Of a DNA stretch of 64,000 nucleotides, positions 30,001 through 39,614 are shown in pieces. A program made the translations under genes and the position numbers. Each line of letters opens with the position of its first letter. Position 1 is the stretch's first letter. This DNA is from Phalacrocorax aristotelis (taxonomy: Eukaryota; Chordata; Aves; Suliformes; Phalacrocoracidae). The stretch is from positions 7,563,638-7,627,637 of the forward strand of contig NC_134283.1 of the NCBI RefSeq assembly GCF_949628215.1, written 5' to 3'. The notes under the pieces were generated by a model. That model ran no database searches. It saw nothing but the letters and a program-made list of their open reading frames with translations, and was not told the origin of the DNA.

Positions 30001-31406
30001 GCCCAGTGCCCGAACAGGCCAAGACATTCAGCTACATTAACCTACTCGGATGTTCCAAGATCTGAAGCACATCCACTGGATACAGCTTTCAAAACAAGCT
30101 CACTGCCCCATACCAGCACGATTTTGAATTCAAGTTCCTTCTAAAATAAACAACTTGGCCTTCACCTTGGAATCTGTGTTCCAGAAGGACCATGTTTTCC
30201 ACAGAGCAGAAGAGGACAACAAAAGATAAATCCCTGCCTAGGTGGAATTAATTTGGTCCTTGGTGCACATCACTTTGTGCAATAAGATCCTATTGTTGCT
30301 TCTGTCACTTAAAATAATCCAATTTTCACGAAGGAGCATGTACTCTGAGAACCAGCTATCTAGGAAGAACAGCCTGCTCTAATTGTCTTGGAAAAAAAAT
30401 TAGCCTTCTAGGAAAGCTCGTTTCGGGATGCTACCAGATTGCTAGCCGCTTGTCAGCTGGGCACGGGCATTAAACACGGGCAAGTTATCCCCAGCTCCAG
30501 CCCCAGGCACACTGGCTCCGAAGAACAGTTATGATGACTGAAGTCAGCGATTCCCGGCAGGAAAACAACAGCTCGTATCAGAAGGGAAAGGGACAGGTGC
30601 CGAGAAACGCACGCAAGCTGGCATCCGCACCTCTCAGAAAGCAAGCGACAAAACCCTGAACGCAGTCAGCCAGGGGTTTCCCCCCCATTTCTCCCGGCTG
30701 GTACGGTGAAAATTAATGACAATGGGTCTTTTTCCCCCCTTCGCAGCTGCTGCTGGCAGCGCACAAACCCCGGCTCCACCTGCACCGGGCGGCTCGGAGC
30801 TCGGCCCCGGCCCGGGCGGCCGGCGCTGCCGCGGGGCCCGGGGGTGCCGGGGCGGCCGGGGGTGCGGGGCAGGGGGCGGCGGGAAGCTGGCCGGGCGGCG
30901 CGGCGCGGGGCTCCCCACCGGGGGGAAGCCACAAGTGAGGGAAGTTCCTGCAACAGCCGCCCGCCCGCGCCGGGAGGGGAGGCTGGGGGTTCCCACCCGC
31001 GCCCCCCGGGGCCAGCCGAGCCCCCCCGCCGGGAGGCGGCTGTGCGCGCGTGGGGGGCCTCCCGGGGAGCCCCCCCCCCCCCCGACCTCCCGCCTGAGGG
31101 GGGCCCGCGCCCCGCCCGGCCCCCGCGGCCCCCCAACCGCCCCGGGGGAAGGGGAGGCTGAGAGGCGATACTGGACCAGGCTTTGACGCGGATCTTCAGC
31201 TCCCCCTCCTGCGGCTCCGGCATGGCTTTCTTGGACACGCGGAGCTTGTTGAGCCCCCCGAAGGCGGACAGCACCACGGCTCTCATCTCCTTCGCGTCCC
31301 CAGCCCGCAGGCTGCCGGCGCCGCTGCCCTCGCCGCCTTCCTTGCCGCCCTCCTTCTCGATCATCTGCTCCGTCTCCTCCGCTCGCTGCGCTCCCTCCTT
31401 GGCCAT
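2860..31406 (-). CDS. VAT1L: VAT1L, synaptic vesicle membrane protein VAT-1 homolog-like (3' end outside window)
   Basis: Seven coding exons on the minus strand join in frame to give residues 1-358 of a protein that I recognise as VAT1L (human about 419 aa). Exons: 31177-31406, 24495-24624, 20362-20577, 9676-9818, 6065-6168, 4797-4852 and 2860-3054, all with GT..AG introns and matching phases. The protein has an acidic, low-complexity N-terminus (residues 1-40). A zinc-independent MDR/quinone-oxidoreductase fold follows: the GroES-like part includes PGFECSG in exon 2, and the Rossmann part has a nucleotide loop AGGGVG at 188-193, split by intron 3. VDIVLDCLCG and GTYILYG follow in exon 5. By family it is expected to be an NAD(P)H-binding oxidoreductase-like protein of unknown substrate; its paralogue VAT1 is membrane-associated. 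The start ATG lies in a strong Kozak context (gccATGG) inside a CpG island. The exon(s) for the last ~60 residues were searched for in 1-2859 and not found. Confidence 0.95.
3055..4796 (-). other. VAT1L: VAT1L intron 6
   Basis: AT-rich intronic DNA with no recognisable gene, repeat family or RNA. Confidence 0.85.
4797..4852 (-). CDS. VAT1L: VAT1L coding exon 6 (residues 275-293)
   Basis: This small 56-nt exon lies between tttacag| and |gtaagt. It encodes SSNMVTGETKSFFSFAKS after the split Gly codon, and it corresponds to the same segment of human VAT1L. Confidence 0.94.
4853..6064 (-). other. VAT1L: VAT1L intron 5
   Basis: A 1.2-kb intron. It has several overlapping plus-strand open frames (5230-5856), but none has domain content and they are treated as chance. 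Nothing else was seen. Confidence 0.85.
6065..6168 (-). CDS. VAT1L: VAT1L coding exon 5 (residues 240-275)
   Basis: The 104-nt exon lies between tttttcag| and |gtgagt. It encodes ISTDGVDIVLDCLCG...GTYILY, and the last G is shared with exon 6 (Gly275). Confidence 0.95.
6169..9675 (-). other. VAT1L: VAT1L intron 4
   Basis: A 3.5-kb intron. A G/T-rich stretch at about 7440-7505 on the plus strand holds several G4-G6 runs. A chance open frame covers 7032-7709. No repeat family was recognised. Confidence 0.85.
9676..9818 (-). CDS. VAT1L: VAT1L coding exon 4 (residues 193-240)
   Basis: The 143-nt exon lies between cgcag| and |gtaatc. It begins GQAVAQLCSTIPNVTVFGTA and ends DYVQEVK plus AG, which joins A of exon 5 to make Arg240. 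It completes the AGGGVG loop begun in exon 3. Confidence 0.95.
19227..19327 (+). repeat. Direct duplication copy A (with 19934-20034)
   Basis: About 101 bp aligns without gaps to 19934-20034. The first 26 bases are identical (attccaagaggaccatttac...), and so are blocks around ttatttattccttt and attacagccttc. Identity is roughly 80 percent overall. It may be a local duplication or two copies of an unidentified interspersed element. Confidence 0.8.
19934..20034 (+). repeat. Direct duplication copy B (with 19227-19327)
   Basis: Second copy, 707 bp to the right and in the same orientation. The sequence between the two copies and the outer flanks do not align, so the duplicated unit seems confined to about 100 bp. 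Confidence 0.8.
20362..20577 (-). CDS. VAT1L: VAT1L coding exon 3 (residues 121-192)
   Basis: The 216-nt exon (72 codons, phase 0 at both ends) lies between ttgtag| and |gtaagt. It runs from IGDRVMAFVNYNAW to VHSAGGGV, the first part of the dinucleotide-binding loop. Reading through the donor adds nonsense residues (VSWNFSYF...) and then a stop, which supports the splice call. Confidence 0.96.
20578..24494 (-). other. VAT1L: VAT1L intron 2
   Basis: A 3.9-kb AT-rich intron. No repeat family, RNA or nested gene was recognised. Confidence 0.85.
24495..24624 (-). CDS. VAT1L: VAT1L coding exon 2 (residues 77-120)
   Basis: The 130-nt exon lies between acag| and |gtaatg and encodes (C)GLNFIDLMVRQGN through GDSVKGFE. 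It includes the family motif PGFECSG. It ends at a codon boundary. Confidence 0.95.
26187..26201 (+). repeat. Homopolymer run of 15 G
   Basis: Fifteen consecutive G on the plus strand (C in the VAT1L transcript), followed by an A/C-rich stretch to about 26260. The true length is uncertain because such runs are prone to sequencing error. Confidence 0.9.
26402..26470 (-). mobile_element. CR1 LINE 3'-terminal fragment
   Basis: The plus strand reads atcatagaatcatagaatgg followed by tttgggttggaagggacct. This is the reverse complement of the CR1 3' end, including the duplicated ATTCTATG octamer at its terminus. The element is therefore in minus orientation, with its 3' end at about 26402, and is 5'-truncated to about 70 bp, as most bird CR1 copies are. 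Confidence 0.9.
28789..28832 (+). repeat. 22-bp tandem duplication
   Basis: Two adjacent 22-bp units (28789-28810 and 28811-28832) of the form tgtatacatRtgattYaacWgg differ at three positions. Confidence 0.8.
31177..31406 (-). CDS. VAT1L: VAT1L coding exon 1 (residues 1-76 plus 2 nt)
   Basis: The start codon is at 31406-31404. The exon encodes MAKEGAQRAEETEQ... through ...GELKIRVKA and ends TG|gtccag, so the split codon TG+T gives Cys77, as in human VAT1L. GC and CpG content is very high. Confidence 0.93.
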
Positions 31407-31500
31407 GGCGGGGCTGCGGCGGGTCCCGCCGGCTACTCCCCTGCGAGGTGCGGTGCCGCCGTCTGGAATGGCCGCGGGCGCGGAGCGGCACTGCGCGGAG

Positions 31501-31520
31501 CGGCACGGCACGGCACGGCA
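31501..31520. repeat. (CGGCA)4 microsatellite upstream of the VAT1L start codon
   Basis: There are four exact tandem copies of a GC-rich pentamer about 95 bp upstream of the VAT1L ATG, read as TGCCG on the sense strand. This is probably 5' UTR or core promoter and could be length-variable. Confidence 0.8.
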
Positions 31521-32098
31521 CGGCGGTCCGCCCGCCCGCCGCAATGCACCGACTAGCTGCGCAGCGCCACCCGCCGCCCCGGCGCGGCGGCAGGCGGCCC
31601 CGCGGCGCCCCCGGCGGGACTCCCGGTCCCCGCCCGGGTGCCCGGTCCCCGGCGTGGGAGGAGGGCGCCGCTGGCTTCGTGGGGGATCGCCCGGGGCCGC
31701 CGCGCTGCCGAAAATCGCACCTGGCGGCCGGGCGGGACCGACCGGGCGTTCCCCTGAGGCGGCCGCGGCCGGGCCCCGCGCTCGCCCCTGCGTGAGGCGC
31801 TGCCGAGGCAGGGGCCGGCGACCCCGCGCCTCCCCGCAGGGCCGGGCGCCCGAAGCGGCGCCCCGATGTCTCGCCCTCCCCACCCGGCAGCGTCCCGCCG
31901 CTGGAGGTGCTTCCGCACCCTGCGAGGCAAAGCGGAAACCTCCCCCCTGCCCCGATACCCCCATCCTAGGCCCGGGCACAGCCCGAAGCCCCCGAGGGCT
32001 CGGTGCGCTGGCTGGGGAAGGGTTCTCTAGTCAGAGCAACCTTCTTTGACGCCCTCGTCCCATCCGTGCCCTGCGCCTAATGATGTTGTGGCTTACAT

Positions 32099-32130
32099 CT
32101 CCACTCTTAAGTGGAGGTCTTGATCAAGAC
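32099..32130. repeat. Adjacent hairpin and perfect palindrome upstream of VAT1L
   Basis: CTCCACT-CTTA-AGTGGAG (32099-32116) is a 7-bp inverted repeat with a 4-nt loop. It is immediately followed by the perfect 14-bp palindrome GTCTTGATCAAGAC (32117-32130). The pair lies about 0.7 kb upstream of the VAT1L ATG, just outside the island. Confidence 0.85.
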
Positions 32131-33067
32131 CCCAGGCCTTGATCATCATTCGGGAACCCGGTGGGCAAAGTCACTTCTCACCCAGTGCTTGCCCTGGAGC
32201 TGTTTTCAGGGCCAACTGAGCAAATACTTTTAGCATCAGGAAAATGGTGCGGGCAGTTGGCGCACGACTGACACACGCACTCGCAAACGAGGGGCCGGAG
32301 CGTGAAACTCTGCTGTAATGAACGTTTAAGACTTCATACAGCAGGTCCCTTCCTGGTGACTGATGCCAATGTCTGCTGGTTCGTGCAGGGAGCTCAGTCC
32401 TGCGAAGCGAGCGCAGGGTGTGCTGTAAGACACCCACCAGCTGGAGCTGCCTGGGACTGGCCCGCTTTGGGGGCCCTAACGAAGCCACTGAGCTCTGTGT
32501 TAACAAGGTAGGCACCTGCAGCTTCACCTCTGACAGCTGAGCGTGGATTTTGGGGGTGGCTAGTTGTGGTCCTGTGGAGGTCCCCGTTTTGTCTGTTGAG
32601 TTCAGTGTTGGATGCCTGCATCAGTTTGCTGATGGTCCCTTGTCCTGAATAAACCCACCTCTTAAATGCCTAAAATTATGCATGTGTTTATGGAGTTTCA
32701 AAATTCATTGCAGCGTGCTGGGCGTACAGGGAGCATTCCTGCAGACCTCTCTGGGGACACAGTTCTTCCATCAGCCCCCCTGCAGCAACTCAGATCTTAA
32801 GAAGTTTCAGGACCTTTCTGACTCATGGTAGGGATTACCACCACCATCTCCTTGGGCTGTGGATTTGTCGTGGTCTGAGTTCATCAATATTCCTTAATTT
32901 CACAGTATGCCTTTATTTCCTCTTGGGTTATGTATTCAGTGTATTGTATTTAGAGGAAGCAAAAAACTTGTAAATGTCTTAGCTATAATGAGGAACAGGG
33001 TGTTGTGTTAACAGGTGAAGAAATTTGGCAGAAAATAACCCCCCTTTCAATCCAGCTGGTCCTCAGA

Positions 33068-34019
33068 TGTCAGAGGGGCTGGGGGCGGCTGGGTTTAGAT
33101 TCTGAGTCATACCCAGTTCAGCACCGTTAGTCCACGAGGGATTCGCTAACAGGACAGTCACTATTAGTCTAGTCGTGCCTAATAATGCCTCACCACCAGA
33201 TTCACTAATAGTGCAGTTTATTGGAGCAACAGAAATACAGGTTCCTATTGGACTGCCAGGGATAAATTCACTGTCTGCAAAGCACGTGCAAGTATAAAGC
33301 ACCAAAACACAAAGTAACAAGCTTGTTCTCTGAATTTCCCTGGGGAGATCACTTGGTATAACCAAGTGTTCGAGTCTTACCCAATAGGCGTCCGAATGGG
33401 GGAGAAGAGAGCTTCAGCCCCTCGACTGATCCCAGTAGTCCACGATGGTATCTTCCCTCGTCCGTCTCTCTCGGTGTCATTTTTATACTACTTTATGTTT
33501 CAGGTGGGGCTTGAGTGATTCTAGACATACATACTTTTGTTATTGATTGGTGTAGAAATTCCTCGCTTCAATTTAAAGGTATAGGCTAAGAGAAATTCAG
33601 AACACACGCTCAGTATGGGGTGGTTGTACCTTGGAGGCGGGTAACTTTGGGATGGAGATGTGTATTTTAGTATTATAGTGAGGTTATAATGAGCAAAGTT
33701 CACCCACAGGGCATGATGTCCGGGCATGGTTCCATGGTTCCATCCAGCCCCCATATCTGCAGTGATTTATGGACAAGTTTGGCCATGAAGCCTTTGCTTC
33801 ACTCCCTCCTCCAGTTATCTCCCTTAGATTAGGACACTGAGCTCCCTCAGTGTTCCCGTCTAAGAGTGCAGGTGGTGTTGCTCAGGGGACAGTCACTGAA
33901 CCAATTTCCAGCATGCCAACCGCATTCCACTCTGGAAGTTAACTTTTATGAAATATGGATATAACTTTAGCCTCAATAATTTCAACCTCAATAATCTCAC
34001 CCTCAGTAATCATCCCACA
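33068..34019 (-). mobile_element. Solo LTR of an avian endogenous retrovirus
   Basis: Read on the minus strand, this block has LTR architecture: TATAAAAA at 33487-33480 and AATAAA at 33222-33217, about 260 bp further on, with a 3' end ...CTGACA at 33068. A plausible 5' TG lies at 34019. Near that end a 15-bp unit, cctcaataatYtcac-like, occurs three times in tandem (33971-34015). No gag, pol or env reading frame lies beside it, so it is a solo LTR or a lone remnant. I could not find a target-site duplication for these exact ends, so the right-hand boundary is tentative. Confidence 0.65.
33971..34015 (+). repeat. 15-bp unit repeated three times inside the LTR
   Basis: Units at 33971-33985, 33986-34000 and 34001-34015 all start CCTCARTAAT. 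This is a small tandem array near the likely 5' end of the minus-strand LTR (U3 side). Confidence 0.8.
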
Positions 34020-37000
34020 TGGGGTAAACCATTTTCATTCACGTTAACACAGTGAGATAGCGGAGAAATGGACAGAGTTTTCGTATTTCTTTGTACTTCG
34101 TGTGTAATACTTTTGGGTTTATTTCTGTCTAGTCTGTAAAAGGTTTTCAGGCAAAATATTTTTTAAAGCTAATTTCTGAGAATTTGTCATCTGAGCCTGT
34201 CATAAGTGAAGCAGTAAAAAAATACATGTAAGGAGCAAAGGAGGAGGAGTACTAGCCACAGGGAAGCTTCACGGGCTTCATTATCTCAAGAAGTTCAAAC
34301 ATTTTTATCAGAAGTAAAGGCTGATGCCTCAAACACCTCTTATGTTGTCCTTAAGAAATGTTTTGGACAAAGATTCAAAACCAGCTCACTAACACCAACG
34401 AGAATTTTCTTTGTGACGTATTAAAGTGATGCCGTCCGCTTCATTCTAAATAACAGCTTGTGGAGGGATCTAAGGGTTGTAAAGGTCAGGAAGCTTTATT
34501 TCCTCCATTGCTCCCCTGGTAGTACCATTAATATTCCCTTCCCTGTTCCCCACACTCGGCTAATTCAGTGCTGTAATAGGGAATACAAAGTTCTGTCACT
34601 TTAGATCTGGCCATTTGAATGCATGACCAGGCGGGCAGCAGCTGAATAAAAAATAACATGCGTTTGACTCCAAATGATTCACTCAGCGGGCATCTTATTA
34701 CAGTTCTAACTCAAATGAATGATAAAGTGCAGAATGACTGGGGAAAGTAAAGCAGATAGCATATGTCAACTAAGTGACACCCAGAATAATGAAGAGGCCG
34801 TGGTGCAGCTCAGTCACGTCACTCCAGTGGTCTGAAACACCCAAAGTGAATCTGGACCTTAGACTGCATTTGTCTTGCATGGGTTTGTCTGCTGCTGTAG
34901 TCCTGTCTTATGCTGGTAACCTGGGAGTTTTCTGAATGACCCTACCCATAATGATTTAAAGCGACTTAGAGCTATTTCTCATTGATCCCGAACCAAAATT
35001 GATGTATCCTAAGTGATTTAACCGTGTACTGTTTGCAAGTCAAAATGATTGAAGGATGGCCACTTTGTAGAAACATGATGTCTTGCTTACGGCAGAACCA
35101 GTACTTGCACCCATCAGTTGTGGCAACAGAGGTAACGTAGCAGGTATTTTTGCGTAGTCCTGCTTCCATTATTTTGATTTAATTGATAACCACTTCTTTA
35201 AGAATATTCAGTACAGATGCCGTACAGAAGCTTACACTAAGATGTAAAAGCAGGATTTATTATGACAGTTGACTGTAAATTTAACCACTCTAGAAATAGG
35301 CTGTGGGATGGCCATTCATATCACTTAAGACTTCAGTAAAAACATTCTAATGGTGGCTTTCTGTTGACTTCACTGGCTGGTGGATTAGACCTGTAACAAT
35401 GAAAACACAGGACTCGATTTGATGGGTGTAGCTGAGTAGTGACAGCATTAGTGATCATGCTGCGAGAACCTGAACAAAAGGGAATTAAGAGTTCTTTGAT
35501 CACCATCTTTATCTGCTGGTCAAGTTGGTGCGATCTATTCCTTGCAATAGTGATTTTTAAAAATGGTATCTAGAAAAGAAGGGAAATGGAACAGTGTATT
35601 TGTGGATAAAAGCTGGCAGTTACAGTTAACATCTCTTCCCGATTCCTTTACTTTCAGGACATAATAATTTATTCAGCAAAAGAACCTATGTCAGGGACAA
35701 ACCAGTCATCTTCACAGATATTGTTTTGAGGGATTGTGCCTGAATTTCACGGAGGGGAGCAGCCATTCAGGTTAAATCTAGTTGTATTACTGTACTCTGG
35801 GAGGAAGATAACTGAAGAAATAGAACTGGAAACACATGCCCCATGCAAGGGTGTGTTCAGTTCAAAAACTGAAGTAGACGAGTTTAACGCAAGGTTTGAT
35901 TCTGTGCAGAGATGAATAAACCCAACCCAGCCAACCCTTGGACCTTTGTGGAACAGACCTAGCCTATATTAGATACCTGTTATGTACTTTGTGTCATGTT
36001 TTTTTGGAAGAACAATGAGATTTGTGTTCAAAAAGGATGTCATTGTATCAGTTTCCCTTCTTAGCAGGAGCAACATTTAAGACCGTGATTAGTGGCTAAT
36101 TACTTTGCTCAAAGGAAGTAGCACATAGACGGCAAAACCAAACCCTCAGAACGGATAACACTGCATTTTTTTGTCTCAGTAGTTTTCTCTGGGGCATAAA
36201 TCACATTCTATCTTGAAAGTATTAAAAATATATTTAAGCTAAATGATGCCTTTTTTCTTATAGATAACATTAGTAAAATCATATTAATATATGTTCTGGC
36301 TGCTTTAACGCATAAACAGGGCAGCTTTTAATAGACTGTGTTCCAAAACATTGTTTTCTTTCAGTCCACTGTTATAAAATCCTGTGTAGTGCAAGGACAG
36401 AAGACAAATCCTCAAGACTCTCTTAACTTTTTAACCTTATTCAACGTCTTCTCCCTACAGCTTTGTGTGCCATAAAACGTCCACGTTGCTTGACAGAGGG
36501 TGCATCTTATGTTTTGAGAGCATGTTCAGAATACCCATTTCAGCTGTTGTTATAACCTATAGTCCACACCGTCTCTTATCAATAAGAAAATGCTTTTACT
36601 GACTTCTCCCCCCCTGTAACCATGAGTGGAATGTATTAACAAAGAAAGAAATTTCCAAAGGAATCTCTAAGAATACAGGATGCTACATTTATTTGTTTGG
36701 GTTTTTTAAAAACAAAAATGTCCTCTGTTTCCTAAGGTTAATTCACACTGAGATAGTTGTTTTATTTTACATTATCTTATCCAGGGGCTTTCTCTTACCG
36801 GTGGAGCTACGTATGAATCATAGAAGCAATGAAGCAATTCTCTGTTTATAGTCATTGAAAAGAACCGTACATTTCCCTACAGTAGAGAGAAGCAATTTAA
36901 AGCTCCTCAGAATCCTTAGGAGTAATGAAAACGTGCTGCCTTTTAAATTAAAGAGGAAAAGAAATCAAAGCATTCATGCAGGATTTGGCAAGGCCAATAT

Positions 37001-39042
37001 ATGCCAATATGACTTACCCTGTTGACTGCTCAGTTATTGTATTCCTTCATTATTTTACCATTTGTCATGTACAGAAATGGTGCTCAGGTAATTCCATGAT
37101 GGGTGCAACAGAAATTAAATAAAGGGATCACATTATTGTTGATCAAGAAATAATACGATTTAAGAAAATGTAAATAGATTGTGAAATCTTTACATCATGG
37201 TGATGATAGACGTCAATAAACACAGACAGACCAAAATAACCCCTTTTAACAAAGCTTCATTTATATATCTATTTTTAGAGCCATACTATCCATTTGTTTG
37301 GCTCACTGAATACATGGTATAATGAAAAAATCCTGTTCAGGATCTTCGCCTGCTGTCTGTACATTCTAACACTTCTGTTGTGTTTTCTGAAAGCTCCGAC
37401 TATTATTTACACTGAAAAAAAGACTATAATATTATCTTTTACAGTAAAATTGAGGCTATATGTTTCCTTTTTAGACTCAACTCTGAGAAATAAGTTTAAA
37501 AAAAGGGCAGGAAGCAGTTATGGAGATGGATTGTAAATCACAGTAGGCAAAGTTACAGATGAGGACATCGGTACTGTCATTGCTTAAAAGCGTCACTCAG
37601 GACATAAGCAGACTGGCTGTACTGTCCTGACTCCATCATTTCAACTACGACTTGTTTCCCGCTTTGTAAAGGAGAGGTCACTCGTGTTTACACCATATGA
37701 ATAATGACTAGTAATATGCACTCACAGTTCACTTGTAGTACTGTGCAAGCACTAAGTACCCTTAGACTTTTTTAGGATATTACAATGCCATCCCTGAATT
37801 CCAGCAGGTTCAAGGCATTATTCATACCCTGTTCTTTAAGGTAATTCATAGCAAAAGTAAAAAATATTGCACATGTTAAATCTGCCGTCAAAAGTACTGT
37901 GGCCAGTAACTGGACTGTTATGTATCTGGGGACGCACGCGATGCTTTATGTACTTATTCCTTCTGTGTGACTCCAGGCATCAAGAAAGGGTAATCCTGCT
38001 TGGCATTTTGACTCAATTTGGTCTCAGTAATTATGGATCCAGAGCAACTTGTTAGCAGCTTGTGAAAATATGTATCTGAACTTTACAACAGAGCTGAAGC
38101 AGACAGAAGAATGAGAATTCAACTAATACTAAGTTTGAGAAGCATATCCAGTTGTTATACTGGATACATCCAGTTGTTATCCACTGTTACAATACAGTGC
38201 ACAATATCATCAGGAACATCTGCCTGTGAATGTTATCTTCCAGACTGATTACATCTAATAATGCATTGTATTTTTCATCAAAGTTACCTTCTACAAATGA
38301 GCAAGCTATTTTACCTTTTTGTGGCTCTTGTTTCTTTCTCGTTGAGTATTTATACAGAAAATACAGGTAGCTCCTGAATCTGCTCAAGGAAATGGAAGTG
38401 ACCTTTTAGGTTTACTAAGCTGAGCTCTGCTTTGCATATTTCTGAAGTTGCAGTCCAAGAGCACTTGATATAGAGGTTGCTGCTCTGGAAGCCGTGATGC
38501 TTCTAGCTTCAATTTAAACTTGAAGGCATTATACTAATTAGCAGCTTTTGTGAGAGCTCTGTCACAGCACAGAATTTCCACAGGATTTACAATACAAAGA
38601 ACTCTCCTTTTACCCCACAAACTCTTGATGCAGCTTTTGGTACCACTCCGGTTGTGCCCTCTGTGATGGACCTTTTGAAGAAAGGAACAGGATGCTCTTT
38701 AGCATAATTGTGTTTTCTGTGGAGTGTTTTATCATGGGCTATTAAGGGTCTCCTTTCCTCAGTTCCATAGCTAGTTACAGCTTTCTAACTTACTTGATTT
38801 TAATAAACCAGCTGAGCGTGCTGCTGTATTCTCTTCTACCCTTCCTCTGGAGAGAAAAAAAAACCACCCATAACAAAAACCATAAATGCCAGCTATTAGG
38901 AGATTGGTTTACTCTGAGCACCCTGAAGATGCTAACGGCACTGTTCATTACAAAGCTGCTAGGTAAGATCTCACTTGGGCTGGCAGAAATAGGGATTTTC
39001 GCTGAATAAAAGCATATGAGTTTGCAGGCAAGGTTTAGAACC

Positions 39043-39592
39043 TGTATTCTTTTTTTGCTGGGATGGAGTTAATTTTCTTCACAGCAGCTCATATGACGCT
39101 GTGTTTTGGGTTTGTGACCACAGCAGTGCTGATAACACACCAGTGTTTTAGCTATTGCTGAGCTGTGCTTACACAGCATCAAGGCCTCCTCTGTTTCTCA
39201 CGCTGGTTCAGCAGCGAGTGGGCTGGGGGTGTCCAAGAAGTTGGGAGGGGACACAGCAGGACAGCTGACCCCAACCGATGGAGGGGCTATCCTATACCAT
39301 AGGACATCGTGCTGAGCAATAAAAGCTGGGGGAAAGGAGGAGGGAGGGGGGACATTCGGGAGGCCCTGCTTTCCTGGAAACGGCTGAACGCCTGCCTGCC
39401 TGGGAAGTAGTGGATAAATTCCTTATTTTGGTTTGCTTGTGCGTGAAGCTTTGCTTCACTTATTTATCCGTCTTTATCTCAACCCACAAGTTTTCTCAAT
39501 TTTGCCCTTACGATTCTCTCCCCCGTCCCACTGCAGGGGAGGGAGCCAGCAGCTGTGTGGGGCTTATCTGCCTGTTGGAGTAACCCACAACA
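39043..39592 (+). mobile_element. Solo LTR of a dispersed bird ERV family (probably ERVL-type)
   Basis: The sequence from tttgctgggatggagttaat through agcaataaaagctggg to tctttatctcaacccacaag and taacccacaaca matches, from memory, a very common bird LTR. Likely ends are TGT at 39043 and ...ACA at 39592 (about 550 bp). AATAAA lies at 39318-39323; it may act as the TATA-like or the polyadenylation element. No internal retroviral genes are attached. No clear target-site duplication was seen at the proposed ends, so the boundaries are approximate. Confidence 0.75.
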
Positions 39593-39600
39593 CCGCCAAA

Positions 39601-39614
39601 AAGACAGCTGTCTT
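39601..39614. repeat. Perfect 14-bp palindrome AAGACAGCTGTCTT
   Basis: A perfect palindrome centred on CAGCTG (an E-box-type core), 8 bp beyond the proposed LTR end. Confidence 0.8.

Larger units (their letters stand above)
24625..31176 (-). other. VAT1L: VAT1L intron 1
   Basis: A 6.5-kb intron. It holds a poly-G run, a short CR1 tail (26402-26470), a 22-bp tandem duplication at 28789-28832, and GC-rich island sequence from about 30.77 kb up to exon 1. The long open frames at 30634-31979 reflect base composition. Confidence 0.85.
31070..32050 (-). promoter_or_regulatory. CpG island / putative VAT1L promoter and 5' UTR
   Basis: The sequence around and upstream of the VAT1L ATG (31406) is extremely GC- and CpG-rich, and the island continues into the first part of intron 1 to about 30.77 kb. 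No TATA box was seen near the start, which fits a TATA-less CpG-island promoter. Upstream of the ATG, a CGGCA pentamer is repeated four times at 31501-31520, probably in the 5' UTR. A run of 14 C lies at 31070-31083 just inside intron 1. The transcription start cannot be placed from sequence alone. Confidence 0.7.

Noticed and set aside
30634-32049. Several long overlapping open frames on both strands (up to 437 codons) around the VAT1L start
   Set aside because: Pro/Arg/Gly/Ala-rich translations from a CpG island with few stop codons. Only the VAT1L exon 1 segment (31177-31406) has homology, and a splice donor ends it.
33063-33754. Minus-strand frames of 100 and 77 codons
   Set aside because: They lie inside the LTR and span its TATA and polyadenylation elements. 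They are not gag, pol or env.
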